Assembly (NCBI GenBank): GCA_949152475.1
Contig: OX424556.1
Span: forward strand, 53,092,451-53,156,450
Direction of reading: 5' to 3'
Source: Terebella lapidaria
Taxonomy: Eukaryota > Annelida > Polychaeta > Terebellida > Terebellidae
Length of the DNA: 64,000 nucleotides
Every line of letters starts with the position of its first letter. Positions within the stretch are counted from its first letter, which is position 1. Below the pieces are notes generated by a model. The model saw only the letters and a program-made list of their open reading frames with translations. It did no database searches and was not told the DNA's origin. The position numbers and the translations under genes are program-made. Shown here piece by piece: positions 55,256-64,000 of the stretch.

Positions 55256-56940
55256 CTCATTGCAGGAAAGCGTAGGCTCTGTGGAAGGTTCAGTTCTTTC
55301 GGAATTCGATCTTCCACAACCTGGTCCAGTCGGGGGGCGCCTGGCTCAGTTCGTTCAGAACTGGAGCGATCTGGCGTCGTCAGACAACTCAGTCGTGGCA
55401 TGGGTGAAGTTCGGTCTCACCTTCAGATGGGAGGCTGGAAAACCACCGATCAGACCCAAAGCGTGGTTCTTCCCTGTGCCCGGCGATCGGGAAAAGTTTC
55501 AGCTTCTGCAGCACGAGGTGCAGCAGTTGCTAGAGAAACGTGCGATCGAGGTGGTCAAGGACGAGAGGGGATTCTATTCTAATCTAATCTTCCTAGTGCC
55601 AAAAAAGACAGGCGGGTGGCGTCCTGTTTTCGACCAGTCAAACCTCAACAAATTCCTGATCATACCCAGGTTCAAGATGGAGTCGGCGCTTTCCGTTCAG
55701 AAAGCTCTGTCCAAGGGGAAGTGGGCAGTCAGTGGGCAGTCAGCGTACTTACACGTGCCCATACACCCAGCCGATCGGCGATACCTCAAGTTCGCTTTCG
55801 AGGGCTCGGTGTATCAGTTCAGGGTACTTCCTTTTGGAGTAGCCACCACTCCTTACGTGTTCACCCGTATCGTAAGGGCGATGGCAGCCAGGTTTCGATC
55901 GGTTGGAATTCAATTCCACCATTACGACGATTGGTTAATCATAGTCGACTCCCTGTCTCAGGCTATAGAGCAATCCGGGTTCGTCCTCAGGTTGGCAACC
56001 AGCCTTGGCTGGATCCCCAATTGGGCGAAGTCTCATCTGTCCCCGACTCAGAGATTCGAGTATGTCAGGGTAGATTACGATCTAGATCGAGGAGTAGGTC
56101 TTCCTCCGCGGAAGAGAGTTCTCAAGGCGATTGCGGCCATGGATGTCGCGCTGACGCAGTCGTCGATCACAGCTCGACAGTTTCTGTCCATCATCGGTCT
56201 GTTGGCGTCGATGGAGAAACAGGTGCCGTACGACAGGTGCTTCCTCAGACCCATTCAATGGTGTCTAGCGTTGCAATGGCGACCAAGTCGTATCGGTGGA
56301 CGATCGTGCTCGGGAAGCAAATGCATTGGTGGCGGGACCATCGGAATCTTTTCCGAGGGATGCCACTGGGGGAGTATCTGCCCGGTCGGACCTTCTTCAC
56401 CGATGCGTCAGAATTGGCTTGGGGAGCTCATATGGACGAGCACGAACTCTCGGCTGTGTGGAACACAAGCGAGTTGGCGTTGCACATCAATGTCCTAGAG
56501 CTGCGAGCGGTGAGACGTGCGTTCGAGATCTGGGGGCCTCAGAGTTCCCCAGGGACGAAATGGCTGGTCTTCACGGACAACAGCACAGTAGTGGCGCACG
56601 TAAACAAACAAGGTGGAACTCGGTCGAGTCAGCTTTGTTTGGAAGCCGAATGTCTGATCAGGTTTGCCTTCAAGTCCCGTCTGTTTATCAGGGCAAGGCA
56701 TCTACCGGGTCGCAGGAACGTCCTAGCAGACGCCCTGTCGAGACCGGACAAGATCATAGACATGGAGTGGAGTTTACATCTGGGGGTGTTTCGTCGCGTT
56801 TGTCAGGCGTTCGGGACACCGAACATAGACCTGTTCGCAACCTCTCGGAATCACAAGCTCCCGGTCTACTTCTCACCTCTGCCAGAGAGCGAGGCACTGG
56901 CTGTGGACGCGATGTCCCAGTCGTGGGACGGGACTGCGAG
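55188..56940 (+). pseudogene. DIRS reverse transcriptase-RNase H, frameshifted
   Basis: RT occupies the first frame (55188 to about 56270), with LVPKKTGGWRP, the palm A region SGQSAYLHVPIHP, FRVLPFGVATTPYVFTR and the catalytic YDDWLI at 55923. In DIRS RTs the palm A segment normally reads D-L-K-D-A-Y. Here Ser stands where the metal-binding Asp should be, beside an 11-bp direct repeat (GTGGGCAGTCA twice at about 55730), so the site looks damaged. A frame change near 56280 leads to RNase H: FFTDASELAWGAH, LELRAVRRAFE, FTDNSTVVAHVN and ADALSR. A further change near 56930 precedes the conserved tail LLVAPCWLMQAWFPLLL. It would copy element RNA and degrade the template. Confidence 0.88.
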
Positions 56941-57094
56941 ATTCTGTTGGTGGCGCCATGCTGGCTGATGCAGGCGTGGTTCCCGCTGCTACTGTCCCTC
57001 CTGATCGATGTACCACGGGTTCTCCCGATCGAGGACAGGTTGCTGAGGCAACCAGGGCGGGATATATTTCAGGATTCCGTCCACTTCCTCAAGT

Positions 57095-58161
57095 GTGGAG
57101 GCTATCGAGCGATCCTTCCAGGAGGCAGGATTTTCTCAGCAGGTGTCCGTACATCTCGCGAGAAAGAATAGGAGATCCTCCTCTAAAACGTATGAAGCTA
57201 AATGGAGAGTATTCGTACGTTGGTGTAATGGAAGGCGCATTGATCCGCTCTCTGCCCCTTTGAATGCAGTGCTAGACTCTCTGCTATCTATTTGATAGGC
57301 TTAATTTGAAGCCTACTACGATCGAGGGATACAGGTCCATGCTGGGGCCTGTATTCCGTGCTAGGGAGATCGATTTAACTAATAATCGTATCCTTGCTGA
57401 TCTGTTAGCGTCCTTTAGGACGCAAAGGCCACGGGGAGTTCCTACTCTACCGGATTGGGACATGGCTTTTGTGCTATATTGTCTTACTAAAGCACCTTGG
57501 GAGCCTCTCAAGGAAGTTTCCTTGCAGAGGTTAACTCTTAAGACTTTCTTGTTAGTCATGCTAGCAAGTGGTCGAAGACGCTCAGATGTCGCGGCGATCG
57601 ACGTATCGCGAGTGGCATTTGGCGCGGATGGGTCCGTTTCCTTATACCCGGTACGTGATTTTATGCCTAAGACACGTGCTGCGGTTGAGGGCGGGAAAAG
57701 CGTTCTCCCCTATCGTAATTCCGCCACTGGGCGATTACGTAGGACGGAATGAGCCGGACGCTCTATTGTGCCCGGTAAGAGCGCTGAAAATTTACATCGA
57801 TCGTACCAGATCGATCAGGAAAGATCGTAAGCGATTATTTATTTCCTATCAGCCTAATAGGGCTACGGATATCTCCACAGCTACACTATCCAGATGGGTG
57901 AAGGTCGTAGTGAGGACTGTCTATGCGGAGTCAGGTGCTGACGATCGAGTCACTTACAAAATATTGTCCCACCAAATCCGACACATCTCGATGTCTTTGG
58001 CGGCCAGGTCGAATATTCCGTTGGAATATATCGTGAGGGCCGGAATGTGGACTAATTCTACGACATTCATCGGGTTCTATCTGTCCAATGCTGCCGAACT
58101 TCAGGACCAGTCGTCCAGATTTAGACTGGGTCCGCTGGTCGTAGCGCAGGCTATTGTTTGA
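57095..58161 (+). pseudogene. DIRS tyrosine recombinase, frameshifted
   Basis: Three consecutive frames make up the enzyme. The N-terminal core-binding part is 57095-57295 (KTYEAKWRVFVRWCN). 57306-57752 carries TIEGYRSML and the first catalytic Arg region LASGRRRSDVAAI. The third frame, from about 57690 to 58161, carries LCPVRALKIYIDRT, the HxxR motif in SHQIRH (about 57970) and the nucleophile Tyr in GFYLS (58078). Frame changes near 57295 and 57690 prevent a full protein. In DIRS elements this gene replaces the integrase and inserts a circular DNA intermediate by site-specific recombination. Confidence 0.88.
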
Positions 58162-58457
58162 ACCAGCTGGACAGAAAAGTCTTGGTTTTAACGTGCACGT
58201 GTATATAGCAACACTTTGTGTTGTCTTTGAGTTCTTCATGTTACGGTCTCAAGTAGAGTTCCGTTTTCCAACGATGGGTGAAGAAGAAATTCGTGCATGT
58301 CGGAGGCAAGCGATCGCACCGCTAGGTGAGTATCTTTACTATTTACTAAAGATATATCGAAAATGTAGCATTTTAGCGATTCGCTTGAAATCAAGACTAT
58401 CGTCTGTTTTCATGACTCTCTAGCACAACTGCTCCCCCGCTATCCTTTGATTCTAAG

Positions 58458-58555
58458 GAGCATGTTTAGATTGGTGATGTATAAAATAAACTTCCCAAAT
58501 TTTATTTGTAAATTTGCCGCTATTGTTATTACTCACCTCTAAACTACTACAGTAA
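58458..58555. repeat. Internal complementary region of the DIRS element
   Basis: TTAGATTGGTGATGTATA at 58467 is the reverse complement of the left outer extension near 52830-52848. The adjacent CTTCCCAAATTTTATTTGTA and TTATTACTCACCTCTAAAC are the reverse complement of the right extension at 58780-58828. The two complements lie side by side, as expected if this region bridges the element's ends during replication. Confidence 0.88.
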
Positions 58556-58611
58556 ATGCCCTCCCATCCACCCCCGCCAGTTTTGCGCTAGGGGCTTCCT
58601 TTTGTCGTTTC

Positions 58612-58780
58612 TGGACAGAAAAGTGAAGCTTCTGCGCAGCTGCGCCCGCATATGCGCGGCGGTTTTGGCGGCAAAAGGAGCGCTCGAGTCATGCAGGCAG
58701 ACGATCGTGCATTGCTTTCAGTACGCGAATTTCTATCCAGAACGATCCAAAGGATCGAAAAGGAGCATGTAGTAGTTTAG
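58612..58780. repeat. Right inverted terminal repeat of the DIRS element
   Basis: These 169 bp, from TGGACAGAAAAGTGAAGC to GTAGTAGTTTAG, are complementary to 52844-53012. The unique right extension 58781-58828 follows. Confidence 0.9.
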
Positions 58781-58828
58781 AGGTGAGTAATAACAATAAA
58801 CGGCAAATTTACAATTAAAATTTGGGAA

Positions 58829-59450
58829 TTTTCAGATGAACTTACACTCTCCCTGAAATCTGGCATAAAAAATACATGAGGTGATGTTACACAACAGTTT
58901 CCCTTTAAATGACCTGAGTGAGGTGACTGCTCGCTGATTCGCTGAACGGGTTAGTGTATTGTGCCCTTAGTAAGGGCCCTGTGTTTATAGATGTCGGTGC
59001 ACTCAACCCCCCTAACTTTATCAGAGGCGCGCGTTTATTAGAGGACCTGCGTTTATTAGAAGTTTTACAGTGATTCAATATAACGGTTCATACCGGAAGT
59101 AAAGGAGCCTATACGGGACATATCCACTCCTCATCAATAATTATATCATAGGGTATACTTAGACAAATGTATGATCTTATTTTCCTTGTAGGGTTTTAAC
59201 AGTCACTCGGACGAAAATGATCCTGAGAGGATTCTGCAGATTATAGACCGGGCTCTTCAGGACATAGAATGGGTCGTCAAAAAGGCAGGTCTAGTCGGCC
59301 TGTCTATGGCTTGTATAGAGTATAATAATTTCTTTGTGCCTAAGTGATGGAACCTCGTAACAACAATGAACATTTGAAAAACATGTATTTTACTTAGATT
59401 CTACAGTACTTGAGAAATGCGCCTTTATGGTTTCAGCAGAATATTGTTTT
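58829..59450. other. Non-coding spacer
   Basis: There is no gene. At 59029-59080 a sequence with repeated GCGTTTATTAGA units matches, in reverse, the flank of the Transib-like element at about 48965-48990. Confidence 0.4.
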
Positions 59451-59730
59451 CCGATCACCTATTGTGGTATTATGTCCGTTGATCGTCCGTCCAACCACAA
59501 ATTTTATCTCTAAAACGGTCAAATCTTTCTGAAATTTTGCACAAAATGCCTAAAACATTTCAAGAGGGAGATTTATGCATTTTATTTCCAAAATGGTGGC
59601 CTTTTTCGATGAAAACTCGCTCAATTTTGGTTTTTGAAGGTCCTTTCTCAAAAACTGTGAAGTCAGTTTTGACATGTTAATTTGAAAAAGATTCTCCTTA
59701 TGCGCCTTAAGATCTCCTCATGATAATTAT
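59451..59730 (+). repeat. Repeat family A fragment
   Basis: TTTCTGAAATTTTGCACAAA, then CAAGAGGGAGATTTATGC and TTTCTCAAAAACTGT, match the 5' third of A elements. It is diverged and truncated. Confidence 0.65.
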
Positions 59731-60850
59731 GTACCTTGTGACATGTAACCTTTCTTAGCCCGTCGATATCTCAGAAACGGTGTGTGGAACAGCAAAATAG
59801 TTTGCTGACGCATATATGCTAGTGAAACGTCTTAGTTGGAGAAGGAATTAACTTTGATCTTGACCTGAATTTTTTAACGATGAGTCAGCTTATTTGTTTT
59901 TGTAGACCTCTCGGAGACCGGATGTAACCGCGTTGTAGAGCGAGACTGATGTTATGTTTGGACTCCTCGCCCAAGACAAATATGTCTTGGTGGTAATAGG
60001 AATGAACATAGACCTTGACGTCTCGAAAACGGTGCATCGTAGAATAAAAGGCACTTATTTTCGGACTCATCGTCTGGACAGAATTGTCTTAGGGTGTTAG
60101 GAATGAACTTGAATCATAGTCTAAGGGGTCTGAAGGGTATCTTTGCCCTATTTTTTGTAATCGTAATGGGTCAGTTCATTACATTCACATCGAAATGCTT
60201 CCAAGGAATCTTTAGGCCTTGACGTCTAATTTAGATGTGGTCAATTAATTTTTAATATCAGGTAAATTTATATGAAATTTTGTTCTGTTCTGTTCCAGTA
60301 CCAAAAGTGAGACGAAATATGGAGCAGCGTGTCTGGAATTGTTTCTTTGGTGTAGAATTTTGCTTGTGATTCATAAACTGTGACGAATATCGGAAATAGG
60401 CTAATAAATGTGTTTCTCACAATGGTCAATACATACTGAAAAGTGCCGAAGTGCAAAAATGTACTTACATGGCGGAAAAGGAACATCTAAATTAGAAACA
60501 CCCGAGAATATGGGTCGACTGTAACCTACTCCCTTTTGGGGGTGTCCATGAAGCCGGTGCTTCTCAAAGCCGGTGCCCATTGATGGGACATCAGTATCGA
60601 CAAAATAAACACATTATTCAGCCTACTTTTTATTAGGAAGAGATATGATCATGATGGTTTTTGGGGGATTTTCGATTTTTTTTTGTTTACATTCTTGAAA
60701 GAGCCATTTAGAACCAAAACAGGCCATTCAATTCTGGCTAATTGGGAGGGCCCGGGCCCGTTGGACAGAAAATGACGCCCGTGTACCTATCATGGTTAAT
60801 GTAATCAGTTATTAGCGATAATAATGCCAGGAGACGTGTGTTCCGACCGT
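59731..60850. other. Decayed E-family repeat, then unannotated DNA
   Basis: From about 59760 to 60080 reverse-oriented remnants of the E core are visible (CTCGGAGACCGGATGTAACC, GTTGTAGAGCGAGA, CTCGAAAACGGTGCATCGTA). From 60100 to 60850 I see no gene or repeat with clear ends. Confidence 0.4.
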
Positions 60851-60856
60851 TTTCTT

Positions 60857-61440
60857 AGGTTACCGGACCTTTGGTCCGATAACCTATTGCCATGGCGTTG
60901 CGTCCGGCGTCCGTCGTCCGTCCGTCCGTCCGTTCACATTTTTAGGTTACCGGACCTATGGTCCGTAACCTATTGGCATGGCGATGCGTCCGGCGTTGTC
61001 GTCCGTCGTCGTCCGTCAACAATTTTATCTTTAAAGTTTACGATCGAATTTTTCTGAAATTTTGCACAAAAATGCCTAAAAATATTTCGAGAGGGAGGTT
61101 TTTTTTAGTTTTTTGATTTTCGCATTTTTTTCAAAATGGCAGCCGTTTTCGTCGAAAAACGGTAAATTTTGGATTTTGGCAGCCATTTTCTCAAAATCTG
61201 TTCAATAACTTTTTTTTATTATTGATGCATAACACTCCTCATATGTACCCCTGTGACATGTATAAATTTCGTTGCTCTTGAATCGCTCGAAGTGGGCCAT
61301 TTTGGGCCCAAACTCAGCCCAAATGGGACTTTCCCATGTTAAATTCTTCTATGCTTTATAATGGGACACATTAAAGCCTAATATCTCACTTAATATTGAG
61401 ATTAGAGACTAGGAATCAATTGTGGACATATAGGAAATGA
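60857..61440 (+). mobile_element. Two nested heads of repeat family A
   Basis: One head starts AGGTTACCGGACCTTTGGTC at 60859. It is interrupted after its CGTCCGTTCACATTTTT by a second head starting AGGTTACCGGACCTATGGTC at 60945. The second continues with CCGTAACCTATTGGCATGGC, TTTCTGAAATTTTGCAC, the GGCAGCCATTTTCTCAAAAT region and TCATATGTACCCC into the 134-bp array. No protein is encoded. Confidence 0.85.
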
Positions 61441-63260
61441 TATATGCTGAATATTGTCGTGACCTTGAATTTGACCTCTGACCTTGGTTTCAAGGTCAGA
61501 GCGGCCGTTTTCGTCGAAAAATGGCCAATTTTGGAGTTCGACGGTCGTTTTCTCAAAATCTGTTCAGTAACTTTTTTTTCTTATTGATGAAAAACACTCC
61601 TCATATGTACCCCTGTGACATGTATAAATTTCGTTGCGCTTGAATCGCTTGAAGTGGGCCAATTTGGGCCCAAACTCGGCCCAAATGTGACTTTCCCATG
61701 TTAAATTTTCCTATGCTTTATAATGGCACACATTAAGCCTAATATCTCACTTAATATTGAAATTAGAGACTAGGAATGAATTGTGGACATATAGGAAATG
61801 ATATATGCTGAATATTGTCGTGACCTTGAATTTGACTTTTGACCTCATTTTCAAGGTCACAGGACAAAATGGCTAATATCTTGCTTATTATCGACTTTAC
61901 AGCTTAGGAATCAGTTGTGAACATATAGGAAATGATATATGCTGAATATTCTTGTGACCTTGAATTTGACCTTTGACCTCATTTTCAAGGTCACATGACA
62001 AAATGGCTAATATCTCGCTTATTATCGACTTTACAGTTTAGGAATCAATTGTGAACATATAGAAAATGATATATGCTGAATATTTTCGTGACCTTGAATT
62101 TGACCTTTGACCTCATTTCCAAGGTCGCAGGACAAAATTGCTAATATCTCGCTTATTATCGACTTTACAGCTTAGGAATCAATTGTGTACATATAGGAAA
62201 TGATATATGCTGAATATTTTCGTGACCTTGAATTTGACCTTTGACCTCATTTCCAAGGTCGCAGAACAAAATTGCTAATATCTCGCTTATTATCGACTTT
62301 ACAGCTTAGGAATCAATTGTGTACATATAGGAAATGATATATGCTGAATATTCTCGTGGCCTTGAATTTGAGCTTTGACCTCATTTTCAAGGTCACAGGA
62401 CAAAATGGCCAATATCTTGCTTATTAGCAACTTTACAGCTTAGGAATCGATTGTGAACATATAGGAAATGATATATGCTGAAAATTCTCGTGACCTTGAA
62501 TTTGACCTTTGACCTCATTTTCAAGGTCACAGGACAAAACGGCCAATATCTTGCTTATTAGCGACTTTACAGCTTAGGAATCAATTGTGAACATATAGGA
62601 AATGATATATGCTGAAAATTCTCATGACCTTGAATTTGACCTTTGACCTCATTTTCAAGGTCACATGACAAAATGGCTAATATCTCGCTTATTATCGATT
62701 TTACAGCTTAGGAATCAATTGTGAACATATAGGAAATGATATATGCTGAATATTCTCATGACCTTGAATTTGACCTTTGACCTCATTTCCAAGGTCACAG
62801 GACAAAATGGCCAATATCTTGCTGATTAGCGCCTTTACAGCTTCAAAATCAATTGTGAACATATAGGAAATGATATATGCTGAATATTCTAGTGACCTTG
62901 AATTTGACTTTTGACCTCATTTTCAAGGTCAACAGGACAAAATGGCTAATATCTCGCTTATTATCGACTTTACAGCTTAGGAATCAATTGTGAACATATA
63001 GGAAATGATATATTCTGAATATTTTAATGATATTGAATTTGACCTTTGACCTAAATTTCAAGGTCAGTCATTTTATTTTCAAAGTCAGATTACAAAATGG
63101 CTTATATCTCGCTTATTATCAAATTTACAGCTTAGGGGTCCATAGTGAACATATAGGAAATGATGTATGCTGAATAGTTTGGTGATCTAGAATTTAACCT
63201 TTGATCCCATTTTCAAGGTTAGAGATATGGCGATTTCAGTGGTCACCTTGAATTTGACCT
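61440..63260 (+). repeat. Tandem array of the 134-bp repeat
   Basis: The TTAGGAATCA landmark recurs at 61906, 62040, 62174, 62308, 62442, 62576, 62710, 62844 (mutated) and 62979, which fixes the unit at 134 bp. Before 61850 a head-type block (GCGGCCGTTTTCGTCGAAAAAT...) is inserted between units. Every complete unit has GACCTTGAATTTGACCTTTG, then ACCTCATTTTCAAGGTCA. Neighbouring units are highly alike, as in a recently amplified satellite. No coding capacity. Confidence 0.92.
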
Positions 63261-64000
63261 TCAACTTTCTCGGCTTAACTCTGTATATTTCTCCGGTAAC
63301 CTTTCTAGCCCATTGGGCTAATTTTATCTTTAAAGTTTATGATGGAATATTTCTGAAATTTTGCACTAAAATACCTAAAAATATTTCCAGGAAAGTTTTT
63401 TTTTAGTTTTCTGATTTTCGAATTTTTTTCAAAATGGCGGCCGCTTTCGTCGAAAAATGGCCAATTTTGGACTTTGACGGTCGTTTTCTCAAAATCTGTT
63501 CAGTAACTTTTTAGGTTACCGGACCTTTGGTAAAGGTATTTTTAGGTTACCGGACCTTTGGTCTGATAACCTATTGCCGTGGCGTTGCGTCCGTCGTCCG
63601 TCGTCCGTCGTCCGGCGTCCGTCCGTCCACATTTTTATCATTAAAGTTTACAGGCGAATATTTCTGAAATTTTGCACAAAAATACCTAAAAATATTTCCA
63701 GGAAAGGATTTTTTTAGTTTTAGGAATCAATTGTGGGCATATAGGAAATGATATATGCTGATTATTGTCGTGACTTTGAATTTGACCTCTGACCTTGGTT
63801 TCAAGGTCAGAGCGGCCGTTTTCGTCGAAAAATGACCAATTTTGGAATATGACGGTCGTTTTCTCAAAATCTGTTCAGTAACTTTTTTTTCTTATTGATG
63901 AAAAACGCTCCTCATATGTACCCCTGTGACATGTATAAATTTCGTTGCCCTTGAATCGCTTGAAGTGGGCCATTTTGGGCCCAAACTCGGCCCAAATGTG
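63261..64000 (+). mobile_element. Multiple nested family A heads at the window edge
   Basis: The hairpin tail CTAGCCCATTGGGCTAA ends the array near 63323. Further A heads begin at about 63513 and 63543 (each TTTTTAGGTTACCGGACC), with GTCCGTCGTCCGTCGTCCGG after the second. At 63720 the sequence jumps to 134-bp unit sequence and back into head sequence, cut off by the window end. Confidence 0.8.

Larger units (their letters stand above)
52822..58828 (+). mobile_element. DIRS-type tyrosine-recombinase retrotransposon
   Basis: All structural parts of a DIRS element are present in order: left inverted terminal repeat (52844-53012), gag, RT-RNase H and tyrosine recombinase genes, internal complementary region (about 58458-58555) and right inverted terminal repeat (58612-58780). 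Short unique extensions lie outside each repeat. The internal complementary region is complementary to both outer extensions joined end to end, which is how these elements template circle formation. Coding regions carry several frameshifts and stops, so this copy is inactive though young in structure. DIRS elements integrate by recombinase without a target duplication. Confidence 0.92.

Noticed and set aside
61440..63260. Regularly spaced repeats that could be mistaken for a CRISPR array
   Set aside because: The 134-bp units are directly adjacent with no unique spacers, the genome is eukaryotic, and the same unit occurs in dispersed transposon-like elements.

Overview
The window is eukaryotic nuclear DNA, most likely from a marine invertebrate. 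A steroid dehydrogenase gene is split by clean GT-AG introns, and the intergenic DNA is packed with Ty3/gypsy, DIRS, Polinton, LINE and cut-and-paste elements, many nested in one another. I cannot name the species. The mix would fit an echinoderm, hemichordate, amphioxus, mollusc or annelid. No rRNA, CRISPR or convincing tRNA gene is visible.

Only two host genes can be supported. (1) The last exon of a HECT-domain, G2E3-like E3 ligase gene lies on the minus strand at 4217-6358. (2) A complete 3-beta-hydroxysteroid dehydrogenase-like gene lies on the minus strand at 30285-38020. It has four coding exons, 360 codons, all introns in phase 1, an intact NAD fold and YxxxK catalytic pair, and a perfect CRE octamer 60 bp upstream of its ATG. 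Intron 1 carries a large minisatellite. Intron 2 carries copies of the dominant repeat family of the window.

That family, called A here, has hairpin ends around GGTTACCGGACC, a GTCC-rich microsatellite and an internal 134-bp tandem repeat. Each 134-bp unit carries four AGGTCA nuclear-receptor half-sites, including a perfect DR1. Copies or arrays lie at 6.5-9.1, 21.6-23.9, 31.2-36.5, 44.4-45.3, 49.7-50.5, 51.6-52.6 and 60.9-64 kb.

Other layout, left to right: a solo gypsy LTR (1.6-2.3 kb); HECT gene; an A copy interrupted by a 5'-truncated LINE and a Harbinger-like MITE (6.5-9.1); a Polinton/Maverick relic with integrase and capsid-type gene remains (9.4-11.6); an internally deleted gypsy element with both LTRs (13.2-18.7); nested MITEs (19.1-20.2); a second solo LTR (20.6-21.1); a foldback element with a palindromic minisatellite (24.3-25.3); segmental tandem duplications (27.9-28.6 and 41.8-42.1); MITE nests (39.9-41.1); a short LTR retrotransposon split by a 2.6-kb foldback transposon (43.8-48.4); a CAC-ended, 5-bp-TSD, Transib/RAG-like non-autonomous element (49.0-51.4); and a structurally complete but mutated DIRS retrotransposon (52.8-58.8).

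Most element boundaries were found by comparing copies within the window and reading target-site duplications directly. Family names given without a transposase are inference.
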